A stretch of DNA of 64,000 nucleotides from R-RK-3 sp031399085 (GTDB lineage: Bacteria > Pseudomonadota > Alphaproteobacteria > Rhizobiales > Rhodomicrobiaceae). Below, in pieces: positions 44,040 through 52,253 of the stretch (its first letter is position 1; each line of letters starts with the position of its first letter). The notes below the pieces were generated by a model. It ran no database searches and had not been told where the DNA came from. It saw only the letters and a program-made list of their open reading frames with translations. The DNA is taken from contig JANNOQ010000099.1 of the NCBI GenBank assembly GCA_031399085.1, positions 62,001-126,000 of the forward strand. Reading direction: 5' to 3'. A program made the translations under genes and the position numbers.

Positions 44040-44684
44040 ATGGGCGAATATTACGCGTGGGCGGCAACCGGCCTGGTGGCGGGATTGGAGTCTTGGTCGG
44101 AGCCGGATTTCGGCTCTGAAGCCGTGCCGACGGGCGAAGGCGCGGGCGCGGTCAGAATTGCCTCGAGAATGGTGGAGCGGCAGCGGTTGCTGCTGCGCCA
44201 GCGCGACGGGCGCGACATCGAGGTTAGCCTTCTCGACAGCGGCTTGATGCTGCGCAACGGCCATGCGGTAACGGCGGTTTGGGCGGCGCTGAAGGGCGCC
44301 CCGCACGGCTATTGCGTGCACCTTGACAATCACACTACCGGCGCGGAGGCGCGGCTGCCTCACAACATCAAGCTCATCCGGCCCCAGGTCAGCCTGCGGC
44401 GTACCGCGAAGTTCGGCTTGCTCGCAACGCTGCCGGCCGCCCTCGCGATGCTGCTGTGGTTGCTCATCCCCGGCAGCGCTGAAAAGATTAACAATAGTAG
44501 CGTTATTCTCGGCGCGACAATTGCGATGGTGATCTTATTCGCCGTCGGCATCGTCATCGCCAAGGTAGTCCTCGATTATCTCCAGGCCGATGACGACCAG
44601 AAGATCTGGCAGGCGGTGGACGAAGTGGTCGGGCAGGTGCGCACAGCGCTTCGCCAACCGGCACGGCCCCGCCCTCGCGCTTAG
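44040..44684 (+). CDS. Uncharacterised membrane protein with two helices
   Basis: A 214-residue protein. A soluble N-terminal half (about 1-120; LLRQRDGRDIEVSLLDSGLMLRNGHAVTAVWAALKGAPHG) is followed by two hydrophobic helices (about 125-145 and 155-178) and a charged amphipathic tail (DYLQADDDQKIWQAVDEVVGQVRTAL). No signal peptide. I recognise no family. It stands alone, upstream of a dispersed repeat. Confidence 0.65.
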   Translation: MGEYYAWAATGLVAGLESWSEPDFGSEAVPTGEGAGAVRIASRMVERQRLLLRQRDGRDIEVSLLDSGLMLRNGHAVTAVWAALKGAPHGYCVHLDNHTTGAEARLPHNIKLIRPQVSLRRTAKFGLLATLPAALAMLLWLLIPGSAEKINNSSVILGATIAMVILFAVGIVIAKVVLDYLQADDDQKIWQAVDEVVGQVRTALRQPARPRPRA

Positions 44685-44780
44685 AGCACGATCGGGAAAA
44701 GTGGACGCCGGTTTTCCCGAAAAATCGTCCGAAAACATAAGAGTCTAGAGCGGGATCATTCAAAGCGATTGATCGTGCTG
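44683..44780. repeat. Dispersed alphaproteobacterial palindromic repeat (second type)
   Basis: AGCACGATC at the left end and GATCGTGCT at the right end are perfect inverted termini of a roughly 98-base element. Inside is the GGGAAAAGTGG...CCGGTTTTCCC motif that I recognise from interspersed repeats of Bradyrhizobium- and Methylobacterium-like genomes. Single copy in this window, between convergent genes. Confidence 0.75.
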
Positions 44781-44788
44781 TCCGGTCT

Positions 44789-46438
44789 TTACTCTTGCCC
44801 CGCGCTACGTCCTTGTCGCTCGCGCAGGAAAAACAGGCCGACAACAAAGGTCATCAGCGCAACGCCGATCGGATACCAAAGCCCATAGTAAATATTGCCC
44901 GACGCCGCGACCATCGCCGTGGCGACGAGCGGCAGCAATCCGCCGAACCAGCCATTGCCGATGTGATAGGGCAGCGACAAGGATGTATAGCGGATGCGCG
45001 TGGGGAACATATCGACAAGGAAGGCGGCCATCGGCCCATAGACCATGCAAACATACAGCATCATCAACACGAGCAAGGCGAGGACCAGCGGAGTGTTCAT
45101 TTTGGCAAGGTCGGCTTTCAGCGGATAGCCCTGGATGCTGAGCGCTAAGAGAATGTTTTCCTTGCGGTTTTTGCTTTCCCAATCGTCGATGGGCAATTCG
45201 AGCAGATTTCCGACCTTAATCGTGCCCGTAGCGCCGGGTCTGTCCACGGTTTGGAACGAAAGGCCGAGCTTGGTCAAATAGTCCTTGGCGCGGTCGCAAT
45301 CGGAGAACTCGGTCCAGGGGACGACGAAAATGTGGAAGTTGCATGTATTTGCATCGGTCGTCACCGTGACCTTGGTGTTGCGCTGAAATGCTGCCAGATC
45401 GGGATTGACCGCCTCGGTCAGCGCCGAAAAGATCGGGATATAGGTCAGCGCCGCGAGCAAACAGCCGGTTAGGATGATCGGTTTGCGCCCAATCTTGTCC
45501 GACAGCCAGCCGAACAGCACGAAGAACGGCGTGCTGACAATCAGGGCGATCATCATGATCTTGTAGGCGGCGTCGTAATCAATCTTCAGTGTGATTTGCA
45601 GAAAGAATAGGGCGTAGAACTGTCCGGTGTACCAAACCACCCCTTGCCCCGCCGTGGCGCCGAGCAGCGCGACCAGCACATACCAGCCATTGGGATATTT
45701 GAAGAAACTTTCGGAAATCGGCGCCTTGGAGATTTCGCCCGCTTCCTTCATATGCTGGTAAAGCGGCGATTCATTAAGTCTCAGCCTGATATAGGCTGAA
45801 AATACCAAAAGCACGATGGAGATCAGGAAGGGAATCCGCCAGCCCCAGATCTTGAACTGATCTTCGGGGATCAGCGACCGGCAGACGACGATGACGAGGA
45901 GGGACAGAAAAAAACCGACCGTAGCGGTGGTTTGGATCCAGCTTGTCGCCCGGCCGCGCTGCGCCACGGGGGTGTGTTCAGCGACATAGGTTGCCGCGCC
46001 GCCATATTCGCCGCCGAGCGCGAAGCCCTGCGCCAGGCGCAGCAGCACGAGCATGAACGGCGCGACCCACCCGATATCATCGTAAGTCGGAAGCAAGCCC
46101 ACCGCGAAGGTCGAGACGCCCATCAGCACGATGGTGATGAGGAAGGCGTATTTGCGCCCCATCTGATCGCCAATGCGGCCGAAGAAGATTGCCCCAAAAG
46201 GCCGGATCAGAAAGCCGGCGGCATAGGTCGCCAAAGCCGAAAGCAAAGCGGCGGTGTCGTTGCCGGGCGGGAAAAACAGCGAAGCAAAGAATGGCGCCAG
46301 AGTGGCATAGAGGTAGAAATCATACCACTCGAAGATCGTGCCGAGCGATGATGCAAAGACCACTTTCCGGTGCTCGGCCGGACTGACGAAGACGATGGCC
46401 GGGCGCTTTGCCGAACGTTCAGCCGCAACGAAACGCAT
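44789..46438 (-). CDS. MHS-family (metabolite:H+ symporter) MFS transporter
   Basis: A 549-residue, 12-helix transporter. It begins with the MHS pattern SSLGTIFEWYDFYLYATLAPFFASLFFP and has the MFS loop motif GRIGDQMGRKYAFL and GFALGGEYGGAATYVAEHTP. A roughly 95-residue hydrophilic insertion (about residues 345-440) sits between two helices in the C-terminal half and contains two Cys (TCNFHIF; SDCDRAKDYL). It likely imports a carboxylate or quaternary amine. The start is ATG 46438 with GGGGGAAGG just upstream. Monocistronic. Confidence 0.88.
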   Translation of the reverse strand: MRFVAAERSAKRPAIVFVSPAEHRKVVFASSLGTIFEWYDFYLYATLAPFFASLFFPPGNDTAALLSALATYAAGFLIRPFGAIFFGRIGDQMGRKYAFLITIVLMGVSTFAVGLLPTYDDIGWVAPFMLVLLRLAQGFALGGEYGGAATYVAEHTPVAQRGRATSWIQTTATVGFFLSLLVIVVCRSLIPEDQFKIWGWRIPFLISIVLLVFSAYIRLRLNESPLYQHMKEAGEISKAPISESFFKYPNGWYVLVALLGATAGQGVVWYTGQFYALFFLQITLKIDYDAAYKIMMIALIVSTPFFVLFGWLSDKIGRKPIILTGCLLAALTYIPIFSALTEAVNPDLAAFQRNTKVTVTTDANTCNFHIFVVPWTEFSDCDRAKDYLTKLGLSFQTVDRPGATGTIKVGNLLELPIDDWESKNRKENILLALSIQGYPLKADLAKMNTPLVLALLVLMMLYVCMVYGPMAAFLVDMFPTRIRYTSLSLPYHIGNGWFGGLLPLVATAMVAASGNIYYGLWYPIGVALMTFVVGLFFLRERQGRSAGQE

Positions 46439-46641
46439 CACCCTTCCCCCAACGCGCTGGTGGAGGGCCTACGCAAAACCCCTATATACAACGATTATTG
46501 TTCCACCCAGCCCAATCGCGAGGCCAACTTATAGGATCGGCGGGTTATTGGCCAGCGCTCAATAGCGCCGCCGGCACACTCATTTCCGTCGAATTTTAAG
46601 GACGAAACTCTTCGGCTTTATTGCCTGCCATTGCCGCAACC

Positions 46642-47127
46642 CTACACGACTTCAACGCCCTTATAGCGTGCAAAAATCCTGTTGGCGCCCGCGCCGAACA
46701 GAACGACGTCGTAAATGTCCGGATCGCTACCCTCCATCTCCATTCCGGGTGAACCGATTGGCATTCCAGGAACGGCCAGTCCCTTGCCTTCCGGCTTTTC
46801 GCTGATGAGACGCAGAATGGCCGGCGCGGGCACATGCCCTTCGATGACGTAGCCACCGACTTGCGCCGTATGGCAGGAGGCCAGCTCAGCAGGCACGCCG
46901 AGCCTGAGTTTTACGGCCTGAAGGCTCGATGTCTCGATAATTTCGACAGCAAATCCGGCTTTGCGGAGATGATCCACCCAGGCGCCGCAGCAGCCGCAAT
47001 TTGGGTCTTTGTTGACCGTGACGAGGGGCAGCGTATCGGCCGCGACGGGGCTGAGTAGGCCCAGCCCAGCCAGCGCCGCCGTGGCGAGAAGGGTTCGGCG
47101 CGAGAGGTGTGCGGTTGCATGAGACAT
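46642..47127 (-). CDS. DUF411 metal-binding protein
   Basis: A 161-residue exported protein. A twin-arginine-type signal (SRRTLLATAALAGLGLL, cleavage near residue 31) precedes the DUF411 domain with Cys44, Cys46 and Cys47 in NKDPNCGCCGAW, a fourth Cys in ASCHTAQVGGYVIEGHVPA, and the end VPGMPIGSPGMEMEG, rich in Met. Proteins of this family are found with copper resistance genes and probably bind Cu. The ATG at 47127 lies 6 bases after GGAAG. The adjoining relic of a copper P-type ATPase (47235-47560, opposite strand) supports a copper context. Confidence 0.88.
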   Translation of the reverse strand: MSHATAHLSRRTLLATAALAGLGLLSPVAADTLPLVTVNKDPNCGCCGAWVDHLRKAGFAVEIIETSSLQAVKLRLGVPAELASCHTAQVGGYVIEGHVPAPAILRLISEKPEGKGLAVPGMPIGSPGMEMEGSDPDIYDVVLFGAGANRIFARYKGVEVV

Positions 47128-47234
47128 GGTTGCTTCCATTCGTTCGGAATTGCAAAATTGCCGTGAGCGCGCGGGGAGCATGATGAGCCGAAGTGACATT
47201 TGCTCCCTCGGTTGCGGAAAAGGCGCCCCTTCTT

Positions 47235-47560
47235 GACATCGAGGTGATTGAGGAGGAAATCCTGCCCTAGGACAAGGCGAAAATCGTCGCGTGCGCTGCC
47301 ACGAGGACGCATCGTGGCAATGGCGGGTGACGGCGTGACCCCGCTAACGGCCGATCTGGCGGGGATCGTGCGGGCGCGGCGGCTGTCGGCGGCGGTGATG
47401 CAGAATATCCGGCAGAATTGTTTTTCGCGTTTGCTTACAACGCGGCAGGGGTGCCGATCGCGGCGGGGTGCTGTATCCGCTGATCGGGCTGTTGCTGTCG
47501 CCGATGATCGCGGCGGCGGCGATGTCGCTGTCGAGCGTGAGTGTGATTGAAATGCGTTGA
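47235..47560 (+). pseudogene. copA: Relic of the C-terminus of a copper P-type ATPase
   Basis: Reading across frames recovers the CopA C-terminal region in order: EVIEEEILP then an in-frame TAG (47268-47270) then DKAKIVA; RIVAMAGDGV; GIVRARRLSAAVMQNIRQN; a one-base loss; FFAFAYNAAGVPIAAG; a further one-base loss; VLYPLIGLLLSPMIAAAAM; SLSSVSVI; stop at 47558-47560. The segment that normally follows GDGVND (through the DVA...TLL strand) is missing. At least one stop, two frameshifts and a deletion make this a dead remnant. The rest of the ATPase is absent upstream. Confidence 0.85.
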
Positions 47561-47608
47561 GGTTGAGGACGGTGGGGATTTGAGGACGACGCAAAAGCCA
47601 GCAGCGAA

Positions 47609-48070
47609 TCAGAAAATATCAGAAGCCGCGTCGAGGCGACGAATTGCAGCGAGGTGCGCCTCAAGCCTAAGCCGAATGTCTTTATAAACATCCGCTGCCT
47701 TTGCATATTTCTTTGTGCTGCCAACATAATTGGCAGCAATGCGGCCGAGTTCACCGTTTTTCAGCGCCGTGTTTGCCTTCATCTCAGAAATAACCGCCTC
47801 CATTTGGGCTCGATTTTTGACGGAGTCGGCAAGCTTTGATACATAATAACCTACCAGTTCTTCATTGACCTGTCGATGCTTTGGGGCGGTTTTGACATTT
47901 TGACTAAGCAAATCAATTTTTTTGCAGAACTCTGCAACAGTCAACTCATCAAAATTCGCAAGACACGCGTTAACGCGGTTCAGTTCCGACAGCGCGCTTT
48001 TGCTAGCCTGCATGCGCGCGAGCATTTCCTCTAAGTTCGAGAACACCCTGCGCAACTCTGCGATTTGCAT
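47609..48070 (-). CDS. Small helical protein paired with ParA-like ATPase
   Basis: A 153-residue, almost wholly helical protein (MQIAELRRVFSNLEEMLARM; LTVAEFCKKIDLLSQNV; a Lys/Ala-rich C-terminal half with YAKAADVYKDIRLRLEAHL). No signal, membrane segment or known domain. The ATG at 48070 has AAGGTG 6 bases upstream and lies inside the 3' end of the ParA-like gene (68-base overlap), so the two are coupled. Low GC like its partner. It may be the cargo, adaptor or effector of the ATPase; function unknown. Confidence 0.65.
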   Translation of the reverse strand: MQIAELRRVFSNLEEMLARMQASKSALSELNRVNACLANFDELTVAEFCKKIDLLSQNVKTAPKHRQVNEELVGYYVSKLADSVKNRAQMEAVISEMKANTALKNGELGRIAANYVGSTKKYAKAADVYKDIRLRLEAHLAAIRRLDAASDIF

Positions 48071-49241
48071 GCAATTCACCTTCTGGTGTTTGCCTATCCT
48101 GAATGCCAATTTCAGACAGGACGTAATTCCCGAGCTTCGAAAACATTTCCATGATGATTGCGTCGTTGGGCTTAGGAGTTTCGTCGAAAATCATCAGGTC
48201 CTCGCCCTCACTATGCAGCAGGGCGACCTTATGCATAATTGGCAGACCCTCAAGGACTTTTACAGGTTCATACTGTCCGCGAGCGCGGTTAACTCGGCGT
48301 CCATAACGTCCGTTTAGCTCTCCTTTTAGATAAGAGAGTGCCTGACTTTCCCGGTTATTGTAAATGCCACGCTGTTGGACCTTGGATGGAACAACGCCAA
48401 GCATCTTAAACGAAAGTTCCAATTTGTCGCGGAAGTCGAGGAACATTTCGACCGACCTAAGGACTGCACGGCTGGAAACGGTGTCCAAGATGGTGGGCAT
48501 TAGCACATGGGAGGCGGCGCAAAGCGCGTTAGCCGTGGCCGCGCAAATCCGAGGGGGGGTATCGATAATCACAACGTCGAAGTTAGTTCTAACGTATGCC
48601 GAAGAGAGATAGTTGCGCGTATTGAAGCGGATGTCGTCTTTTCGGATGCCCGTTAGCCACTGATAGATGAGGTGGCTGTCAATCCGACTCAGATCAGCCT
48701 CAGCGGGATGAACCTGTGAACTGCGAAAAGAAAGCCCAAGTGGATGAGGTTTGGGAATGAGCTTTGACCCCTGAAGTATATGATGCGCGCTGAATGTAAG
48801 TTGTTCGGGATCTGCATACGGGACAATATCAGTCAGGGATCCCTGGTAGTCGTAATCAATAAGTAGGACACGAAGGTCAACTTTATCGAAATAAGCGGCC
48901 ATATTGGCCGCGATCATGGATTTACCTACGCCGCCTTTATAATTTGCAACAGCAATTACGGGGATAGTGCGAACCATTTTTTCTCTGTACGCTGTAACAT
49001 CAGCGTTGGCAGGCTTTCTGCTCCAGAAAGCATCTGGATCTACCAAAACCTCATGTATTTTCTCCTGAAATGCCCGTTTCCCCCAGTAGTACGCGTAGAA
49101 AACGGCGCCAAAGAAGCTAATAGCAACAGCGCATATTTTAATCCAATATATATGTCCCACATCTTGTTCTTGGGACGAAATTATTACATTGGTAAAAGCT
49201 GTAATAAGTTCGATTATGGCTTTTCCGAATTCTTCCAACAT
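48003..49241 (-). CDS. Membrane-anchored ParA/MinD-family ATPase
   Basis: A 412-residue protein as called. A membrane helix at about residues 31-53 (YWIKICAVAISFFGAVFYAYYWG) is followed by a ParA-type P-loop ATPase: deviant Walker A KGGVGKS (102-108) with the signature Lys, Walker A' IDYDYQGSLTD and Walker B VVIIDTPP. The C-terminal part has LEGLPIMHKVALLHSEGED. ParA proteins are normally soluble and 200-300 residues long, so the N-terminal anchor is unusual. The frame is open to a TTG at 49376; ATG 49241 is preferred because the predicted promoter at 49399-49428 would start transcription close to 49390. No parB-like partner or centromere repeat is nearby. GC is well below the flanks. Confidence 0.78.
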   Translation of the reverse strand: MLEEFGKAIIELITAFTNVIISSQEQDVGHIYWIKICAVAISFFGAVFYAYYWGKRAFQEKIHEVLVDPDAFWSRKPANADVTAYREKMVRTIPVIAVANYKGGVGKSMIAANMAAYFDKVDLRVLLIDYDYQGSLTDIVPYADPEQLTFSAHHILQGSKLIPKPHPLGLSFRSSQVHPAEADLSRIDSHLIYQWLTGIRKDDIRFNTRNYLSSAYVRTNFDVVIIDTPPRICAATANALCAASHVLMPTILDTVSSRAVLRSVEMFLDFRDKLELSFKMLGVVPSKVQQRGIYNNRESQALSYLKGELNGRYGRRVNRARGQYEPVKVLEGLPIMHKVALLHSEGEDLMIFDETPKPNDAIIMEMFSKLGNYVLSEIGIQDRQTPEGELHANRRVAQGVLELRGNARAHAG

Positions 49242-49398
49242 TAAACGCTGTATCCCCACAATGTTTGAAACCAAATTCGAGTAGATTAAATAGATTGTAC
49301 GAAGCTCAATAAACGTGAGAGCATCTGTGCAGTGCAACTGACCGTTCACAGTATAGGTTGGGCGAGCGTGAATCAACGGAAGTTAAGCCCAGAGTCAC

Positions 49399-49428
49399 GT
49401 TACACAATCGAATAAGGGGGATTGTCAA
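49399..49428 (-). promoter_or_regulatory. Predicted sigma-70 promoter of the ParA module
   Basis: On the minus strand TTGACA (49423-49428) and TGTAAC (49399-49404) are 18 bases apart and point toward the ParA-like gene. The -35 matches consensus; the -10 matches 4 of 6. A run of G (49416-49420) and of C (49430-49434) flanks it. Confidence 0.4.
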
Positions 49429-49507
49429 ACCCCCACCCCCCACATTGACTTCCCACCCCTCCAATGCCAAACCCCTCCCACGTCACTCTTCACCACCGGA
49501 GGCACCC

Positions 49508-50266
49508 TTGGCCCGTTTGCAGGATCGTATCGCGCTGATCACCGGCGCAGGTGGCGGGCTGGGGCTGGCGATGGCGAAGCTGTTCGCCGCCGAGGGCGCG
49601 CATGTGGTGCTCTCCGATCTGAACGGTGAGGCCATCGAGGCCGGGGCGGCCGAGATCGCGGCGGCGGGCGGGCGCGCTTCGTTCGTGCGCGGCGACGTCA
49701 CCCAGGAAGCCGACGTCAAGGCGATGATCGAGGCGGCCAGCCGCATTGGCGACCGACTGCATGTGCTGGTCAACAATGCCGGCAACCTGCTGCGCGCCGA
49801 TTTCCGCCATATGGACGACGCCGCCTGGGAGAGCGTGCTGAACCCGCATTTGTGGGGCACGATCCGCGTCACGCGCGCCAGCCTGCCGCTGCTGATCGCG
49901 GCGAAAGGCGGGTCGGTGGTGAACCTGTCGTCGATCATGGCGACGCAGCATTTGCGCCAGCTCTCTGCTTATTCGACCGCCAAGGCCGCCATTGCGGGCC
50001 TTTCGCGCAGCCTCGCGGTGGAACTCGCGCCCTACGGCATCCGCGTCAACTATATGTGCCCCGGCTTCATCCCGACGGCGCTGACCAACCGCTACACCGA
50101 GCACCCGCAGCTCTCCAAGGCGCTGCTGGCGCAAATGCCGCTGCGCCGCTTCGGCACGCCGGAGGAGGTCGCCAAGGTCGCGCTGTTCCTGGCCAGCGAC
50201 GACAGCGCCTATACGACCGGCGAGGGGATCATGGTCGATGGCGGGATGAGCCTTAACCTCGCGTAA
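49508..50266 (+). CDS. Short-chain dehydrogenase/reductase
   Basis: A 252-residue classical SDR. The cofactor motif TGAGGGLG lies near residue 11, an acidic residue after strand 2 (LSDLNGEA) suggests NAD preference, NNAG is near residue 84, the catalytic Ser is in VVNLSSIM and YSTAK carries the Tyr/Lys pair. The C-terminus GEGIMVDGGMSLNLA is typical. TTG 49508, 5 bases after GGAGG, is the start that fits; the open frame upstream is Pro-rich non-coding sequence. The substrate is unknown. Confidence 0.9.
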   Translation: MARLQDRIALITGAGGGLGLAMAKLFAAEGAHVVLSDLNGEAIEAGAAEIAAAGGRASFVRGDVTQEADVKAMIEAASRIGDRLHVLVNNAGNLLRADFRHMDDAAWESVLNPHLWGTIRVTRASLPLLIAAKGGSVVNLSSIMATQHLRQLSAYSTAKAAIAGLSRSLAVELAPYGIRVNYMCPGFIPTALTNRYTEHPQLSKALLAQMPLRRFGTPEEVAKVALFLASDDSAYTTGEGIMVDGGMSLNLA

Positions 50267-50384
50267 AGTTTACCGAATGTGACGCGCCGCGCGACGGCTG
50301 CCTCCTTCCAATCCGCGCGTCTGGACGCTATGACCGCGCCAGGGATTACCTGCTCGCGTCGCGCGACCACCAATTGGAGCCATC

Positions 50385-50987
50385 ATGATCAATCAAAGCG
50401 CAACGGCCATTCGCCGCGCCGTCTCCGCCTCGATCTTTGCCGCCGCGCTTGCGGTCAGCGGTGCCGCGTTCGCCGCCGAGACCTTTGTGTTCGATAAGGG
50501 CCACACCGAGATCCGTTTTTCCTGGAGCCATTTCGGCCTCAGTCGCATGTCCGGGCTGATCCTTGAATACGATGGCAGCTTGACGTTCGACGCCGCCGCG
50601 CCTGAGAACAGCGCGCTTGAACTCAAGGCCAATGCCGGGAGCCTGTGGACCCATGTCGACGATTTGACGAAGCACTTGAAGGCTGCCGAGTTCTTCGATA
50701 CCGCCAAATATCCCAACATCAGCTTCAAGACCACCAGGATCGAAAAAACCGGCGACAAAACTGGCAAGATCACGGGCGATCTCACGGTTAAGGGCGTGAC
50801 CAAACCCGTCACCTTCGACACCAAACTGAACTTCCTCGGCAATCACCCCTATTATAATAAGCCCTCGCTCGGATTTAGCGCCAAGGCGACGGTCAAGCGG
50901 TCGGATTTCAATCTGGGCGCTTTCGTTCCCGCCATCCCGGACGAGATCGAGATCACCATCGAGACCGAATTGAATCAGAAGAGCTGA
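50385..50987 (+). CDS. yceI: YceI-family periplasmic lipid-binding protein
   Basis: A 200-residue exported protein. A signal peptide (about residues 1-30, ending AAFAAE) precedes a YceI beta-barrel (FDKGHTEIRFSWSHFGLSRMSG; YPNISFKTTRIEKTG; GDLTVKGVTKPVTFDTKLNF; GFSAKATVKRSDFNLG). The family binds polyisoprenoids such as ubiquinone-like molecules in a lipocalin-like pocket. GGAG precedes the ATG. Monocistronic, ending in a hairpin. Confidence 0.92.
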   Translation: MINQSATAIRRAVSASIFAAALAVSGAAFAAETFVFDKGHTEIRFSWSHFGLSRMSGLILEYDGSLTFDAAAPENSALELKANAGSLWTHVDDLTKHLKAAEFFDTAKYPNISFKTTRIEKTGDKTGKITGDLTVKGVTKPVTFDTKLNFLGNHPYYNKPSLGFSAKATVKRSDFNLGAFVPAIPDEIEITIETELNQKS

Positions 50988-51002
50988 CAGACTTTTGATC
51001 CT

Positions 51003-51032
51003 GGCGGCGGCTAATCTGCCAGCCGGCCGCCG
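51003..51032. terminator. Hairpin between convergent yceI and carboxylate-amine ligase
   Basis: GGCGGCGGCT pairs with AGCC-G-GCCGCC (one bulge, 8-base loop) in the 46 bases between the two convergent stop codons. Likely a shared bidirectional terminator; only short T-runs follow. Confidence 0.5.
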
Positions 51033-51033
51033 C

Positions 51034-52212
51034 TTAACTTGGCGCAAGCGCCTCCGTGCCGCGGACCGTGTCGTCGACGAGAGCGTCGACCACCGCTTGC
51101 AGCGCTTCGTGCTCCCCGGCGCCCGCGTCCATCGCCTGTGTGTAGACCGCGACCTGCCGTTCAGCGCTGGTGCCGCGTTCCGCGATCGTGCGGCTGTGTT
51201 CGACCTCGATCCGGCAGTTCAGCGCCTCGGCATCCTCGCGGATCAGCGCCAGAATCTCGTCCAGCAGTTCGCGAAAATCCACCAACTCGCTCTTGCCGAA
51301 ATCCACCAGCCCGTTGGTTACGCCGTAGCGCTGCGCCCGCCAGCGATTTTCCATGATGAGGAAAGGCGAATAGGATCGCCAGCGCTGATTATGGCCGCGA
51401 AGGCGATAAAGCATCCGGCAAATGCACAGGAACATCGCGGCGATCGCAATGCCATCTTCCAGCAACGGGCAGATGTCGGTAATGCGCATCTCCAGCGTCG
51501 GGAAACGGCTGGACGGGCGTAGATCCCACCAGATTTTTGTGCCGTCTTCGATCAGCTTGGAGTTCACCAGCACTTCGACGGTGCGCTGATACTCGGCATA
51601 GCTGACGAAAGTTTCCGGCAGGCCGGTGCGCGGCAACTCGTCGAAAATCGAGAGCCGAAAGGATTTGAGCCCTGTCTGGCGTCCTCGCCAAAAGGGCGAT
51701 GAGGTGGACAGAGCGAGCAGATGCGGCAGGAAATAGCTCGCCTGGTTCATGATGTCGATGCGCAGATCGTCGTCGTCGATGCCAACATGCACATGCATTC
51801 CACTGATCAGCATCCGCCGCGCGATCATTTGCAGATCGGCGGCGATCACGTGATAGCGCTCCTTATCGGTGTGCTGCTGCGCGTCCCATTCGGCGAATGG
51901 ATGCGTCGAGGCGGCTATCGGAGCAAGACCGTAGGGGGCGGCGCAGGCAGCGATGGTCCGGCGCAGGTAGGCGAGATCTTCGCGCGCCTCCTTGACGGAT
52001 TTGCAAACGCGCGTTCCGACCTCGATCTGCGCACGCATGAATTCGGGGGTGACTTGGCCGCCGCGATCCCCCAAAGCTGCCTGGCATTCGCTCAGCAACT
52101 GTTTTGGCGGGTCCGCGACCAAATCGCGGGAGGTCTTTTCGACGAGGAGATATTCTTCCTCGATGCCAAGAGTGAAACTCGGTTCTCGCAGGCTCATCAG
52201 AATGTCACGCAT
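51034..52212 (-). CDS. ybdK: Carboxylate-amine ligase, YbdK/GCS2 family
   Basis: About 392 residues. The family signature TLGIEEEYLLVEK lies near the N-terminus with metal/ATP-binding acids; GMHVHVGID, WWDLRPSSRFPTLEMRITDICP and RWRAQRYGVTNGLVDF are further GCS2 motifs. The family includes weak glutamate-cysteine ligases. The start is uncertain: ATG 52212 is given, ATG 52197 and GTG 52227 are alternatives, none with a clear ribosome site; a small hairpin (CTCACG/CGTGAG, 52223-52239) covers the GTG. It follows the VIT1-type gene in the same direction and is probably co-transcribed. Confidence 0.85.
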   Translation of the reverse strand: MRDILMSLREPSFTLGIEEEYLLVEKTSRDLVADPPKQLLSECQAALGDRGGQVTPEFMRAQIEVGTRVCKSVKEAREDLAYLRRTIAACAAPYGLAPIAASTHPFAEWDAQQHTDKERYHVIAADLQMIARRMLISGMHVHVGIDDDDLRIDIMNQASYFLPHLLALSTSSPFWRGRQTGLKSFRLSIFDELPRTGLPETFVSYAEYQRTVEVLVNSKLIEDGTKIWWDLRPSSRFPTLEMRITDICPLLEDGIAIAAMFLCICRMLYRLRGHNQRWRSYSPFLIMENRWRAQRYGVTNGLVDFGKSELVDFRELLDEILALIREDAEALNCRIEVEHSRTIAERGTSAERQVAVYTQAMDAGAGEHEALQAVVDALVDDTVRGTEALAPS

Positions 52213-52253
52213 CACTGTCTTACTCACGCGAGACGTGAGCCACCCTGGTTACT

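Noticed and set aside
43893..44363. Leftward frame ending LLFETVGELVQVRRVNYLPQ...
   Set aside because: The final ~30 residues look somewhat protein-like, but most of the frame is antisense to the 44040-44684 gene, and no start or family could be assigned.
48003..49376. ParA-like gene as part of a plasmid or phage partition locus
   Set aside because: No ParB, no iteron or centromere-like repeats, no replication or phage genes nearby, and the N-terminal membrane helix is atypical of partition ATPases.
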